From contig NZ_CP047957.1 in assembly GCF_014280035.1 (NCBI RefSeq), positions 1,116,001 through 1,180,000 of the forward strand: a stretch of 64,000 nt of DNA, given 5' to 3'. Position 1 is the first letter of the stretch; every line of letters begins with the position of its first letter. Below, piece after piece: positions 60,978-64,000 of the stretch. The translations under genes and the position numbers were made by a program. The DNA comes from Synechococcus sp. A18-25c (GTDB taxonomy: Bacteria > Cyanobacteriota > Cyanobacteriia > PCC-6307 > Cyanobiaceae). The notes under the pieces are model-generated. The model was given only the letters and a program-made list of their open reading frames with translations. It had not been told where the DNA came from and ran no database searches.

Positions 60978-61327
60978 GCTGCGTGGCGACCACTCCATGC
61001 ATTGCTAGCAGTGATGCGCTCGTTTGTCATTTTCAAGGGATTCACGACCTATTGCTGCTTGAGCTTGGCATCGATGTCGGTTCTCAGTGTGCGGTTTTTC
61101 TGTTGCGAATGGAACTGAGATCCAGTTTTGATGCAGAAGGGTGATGCACCATTCCTCCTGTGGAGGATCGCTGATTCATAGAGCGCAAACATGCACAACT
61201 TGTCGGCATGCTTGGCTCATGGTGGGTTTGTGGATCCAATGGTCCGCTCCGTGGGAGGTCGCAGGGTCATCGGTGTGATCTCCCCGGCTGTGCCTTGAAC
61301 AAACAGGAAGGGTTGGGCTTGTCTCCC
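60978..61327. other. Intergenic region, no gene seen
   Basis: 350 bases upstream of the Nif11 precursor and downstream of the protease gene. No coding frame, hairpin or RNA motif was recognised; it must hold the precursor's promoter. Confidence 0.4.
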
Positions 61328-62680
61328 CTATGGCTGAAGCGCCGACTGCAGGTTGGCTGAGCCAGGCTGATAGGCCTGGCCGCGTTCCGGGGATCGCAGG
61401 GCTTTCAGCAAGGTCGTTTCTGCCGCGCGGTATTGGCTGTCTTTGCTGGTGCCGAGCTGTTCAAGGGTGAGCGTGCGGATTTCCCTTTCGCTCAGTTCGA
61501 CAGGCACATCCGGGAGGATGCCGTTCTTGTGAATATCGGTGCCCTTGGGGGTCAAATACTGGGCGATGGTCACGGTCAGGCCGGAGCCATCGGAAAGCCC
61601 ACGCACGGATTGCACGAGTCCCTTGCCAAAGGTCTTCTGACCCACCAGCACGGCGCGCTCATTGTCCTGCAGGGCCCCGGACAGGATCTCACTGGCACTG
61701 GCTGACCCTTCATTCACCAGCACCACAACGGGGCGATCCGTCAGTGCACTGCCCGTGGCCCGGCGCACATCCTGAATGCCATCGCGCGTTTTGGTGCTGA
61801 CGATGGTGCCCTCATTTAGCCACTGGCGCGCAATGTCGATGCTGGCTTCCAGCAGACCTCCAGGGTTGCTGCGCAGGTCGAGCACATAGCCCTGAGCACC
61901 TTCGGCCTCGAGTTCGCGGATGGCCATCCGCATCTCTCTGGAGGCATTGGCGTTGAACTGCTTCAGCCGGATGTAACCGATCTTGAAGCCGTTCTTGGAC
62001 GTGTTTAGTCGACTGTCAACAGCCTGGATCTCAATCCGCGCCCGCTCGAGGGGCACGTTCACCACTTCCCCCTTGCGGCGTAGACCGAGGATCACCTCGG
62101 TGCCTTCCTGGCCCCGGATCAACTTCACCGCATCCTCGGTGGTCATCCCTCTGGTGGACTCACCATCGATCGTGACGATCACATCCTTGGGCTGAACGCC
62201 AGCCCTCGACGCCGGCGTGCCTTCAATCGGCGACACCACCAGAATTTCCTTGGTGTCTTCGTCAAGGGAGATTTGTATGCCGACACCGCTGAGTTCTCCA
62301 GAGGTGTCGATCTGCATCTCCTTGAACTCTTTCGGGTCGAGGAAACGGGTGTAAGGGTCATCGAGGCTGGCGAGCATGCCTCGGATCGCTTCATAGGATT
62401 CATCTGGTCCGGCATAGCTCCTGGAGAGCAGGTCCTTGCGCAGACGGGTCCAGCTCTCGACGGAATACTTGCCGGTTGAATCGAGGTAATCGCGGTAAAC
62501 GATCTGCCAAACCTGATCAATCACCTCCTTGGGACTGTTGGTGATCGACGAATTGGAGGTGCTGGGCAACCCAAGACCAGGGGCTGCCACGGCCACGGCT
62601 GCCGTCAGTCCTCCCGCCCCAAGGATCATCAGCAGCCCCCGATGACGGGAACGTCCAGAGCGGGGGGTGACGGTGGGCAT
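61328..62680 (-). CDS. ctpA: Carboxyl-terminal processing protease (S41 family)
   Basis: 450 residues. A signal/anchor at the N-terminus (MILGAGGLTAAVAVAAPGL), a PDZ domain (about 120-200; LSGVGIQISLDEDTKEILVVSPIEG), and the S41 catalytic core with Ser in NEGSASASEILSGAL and Lys in GQKTFGKGLVQS. YRDYLD and DPYTRFLDP are the usual N-terminal motifs. Enzymes of this family mature the D1 C-terminus (CtpA) or degrade other lumenal proteins (CtpB/C). Paralogue not resolved, so the symbol is provisional. Confidence 0.9.
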   Translation of the reverse strand: MPTVTPRSGRSRHRGLLMILGAGGLTAAVAVAAPGLGLPSTSNSSITNSPKEVIDQVWQIVYRDYLDSTGKYSVESWTRLRKDLLSRSYAGPDESYEAIRGMLASLDDPYTRFLDPKEFKEMQIDTSGELSGVGIQISLDEDTKEILVVSPIEGTPASRAGVQPKDVIVTIDGESTRGMTTEDAVKLIRGQEGTEVILGLRRKGEVVNVPLERARIEIQAVDSRLNTSKNGFKIGYIRLKQFNANASREMRMAIRELEAEGAQGYVLDLRSNPGGLLEASIDIARQWLNEGTIVSTKTRDGIQDVRRATGSALTDRPVVVLVNEGSASASEILSGALQDNERAVLVGQKTFGKGLVQSVRGLSDGSGLTVTIAQYLTPKGTDIHKNGILPDVPVELSEREIRTLTLEQLGTSKDSQYRAAETTLLKALRSPERGQAYQPGSANLQSALQP

Positions 62681-62717
62681 GGATGGCCTTCAGGACCGAT
62701 GTCTCAGATTAACGAGA

Positions 62718-63953
<1,236 letters not shown>

Positions 63954-64000
63954 GGATCGCTTGGAATCTCAGCCAAACCCTCGCATAGCCGTCACCGCAG

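Overview
The window looks like a chromosomal segment of a marine picocyanobacterium, most likely Synechococcus of the phycoerythrin-containing marine clade. The evidence is a phycoerythrin-type phycobilisome linker, a high-light-inducible protein, cyAbrB, a plant-type ferredoxin, a Yfr2-like ncRNA, many very short proteins of picocyanobacterial type (DUF1651, DUF2973, DUF4278) and Nif11-leader (prochlorosin-like) peptide precursors. No rRNA, tRNA or CRISPR array was seen.

Layout. 0-0.7 kb: a short-chain dehydrogenase. 0.8-8.3 kb: a tightly overlapping, visibly AT-richer minus-strand operon encoding an NHLM-type bacteriocin export machine (HlyD adaptor, C39-peptidase ABC transporter, second ABC transporter, TolC-like channel). 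8.7-23.9 kb: mixed small genes, including a J-domain protein, a hydrolase whose start lies in a large hairpin, hli, the ncRNA, DUF3598, cyAbrB, a 1.4-kb stretch without a convincing gene, the phycobilisome linker with a cysteine at residue 49, a decayed amidohydrolase, a beta-propeller protein, a POR-like reductase, a 2H phosphoesterase and ferredoxin. 24-33.4 kb: a complete Nit1C cluster (nitH divergent from nitBCDEFG) followed by a co-directional tail (DUF1348, DUF3050, FAD oxidoreductase, DoxX). 33.4-35.5 kb: a Nif11 precursor, DUF2973, a COQ4-like protein and small genes. 35.6-40.7 kb: an apparent mobile or defence island (phage-type cysteine-rich protein, unknown protein, HNH-SF2 helicase fusion, beta-class DNA methyltransferase) with the near-palindrome TCCCTCAACTGAGGGA at both edges. 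40.8-53 kb: small genes, a hydroxyacid dehydrogenase, a methyltransferase, a TPR lipoprotein, two more Nif11 precursors, a LuxR-type regulator, a cytochrome P450 and a YqhA-like protein. 53.1-63.9 kb: mfd, a cellulose-synthase-like glycosyltransferase with a DUF4079 partner, a fourth Nif11 precursor, a carboxyl-terminal protease and ispG.

How the parts may work together. Four double-glycine precursor peptides with unrelated short Cys/Ser/Thr cores are scattered over about 27 kb as single genes, while the predicted leader-cleaving exporter sits 25-55 kb away. No lanthipeptide synthetase is present in the window. This fits a trans-acting, one-machine/many-substrates peptide system like the prochlorosins. 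The Nit1C genes are known from other bacteria as a nitrogen-starvation or cyanide-assimilation cluster. The methyltransferase-helicase-unknown operon is the best candidate here for a poorly described defence system.
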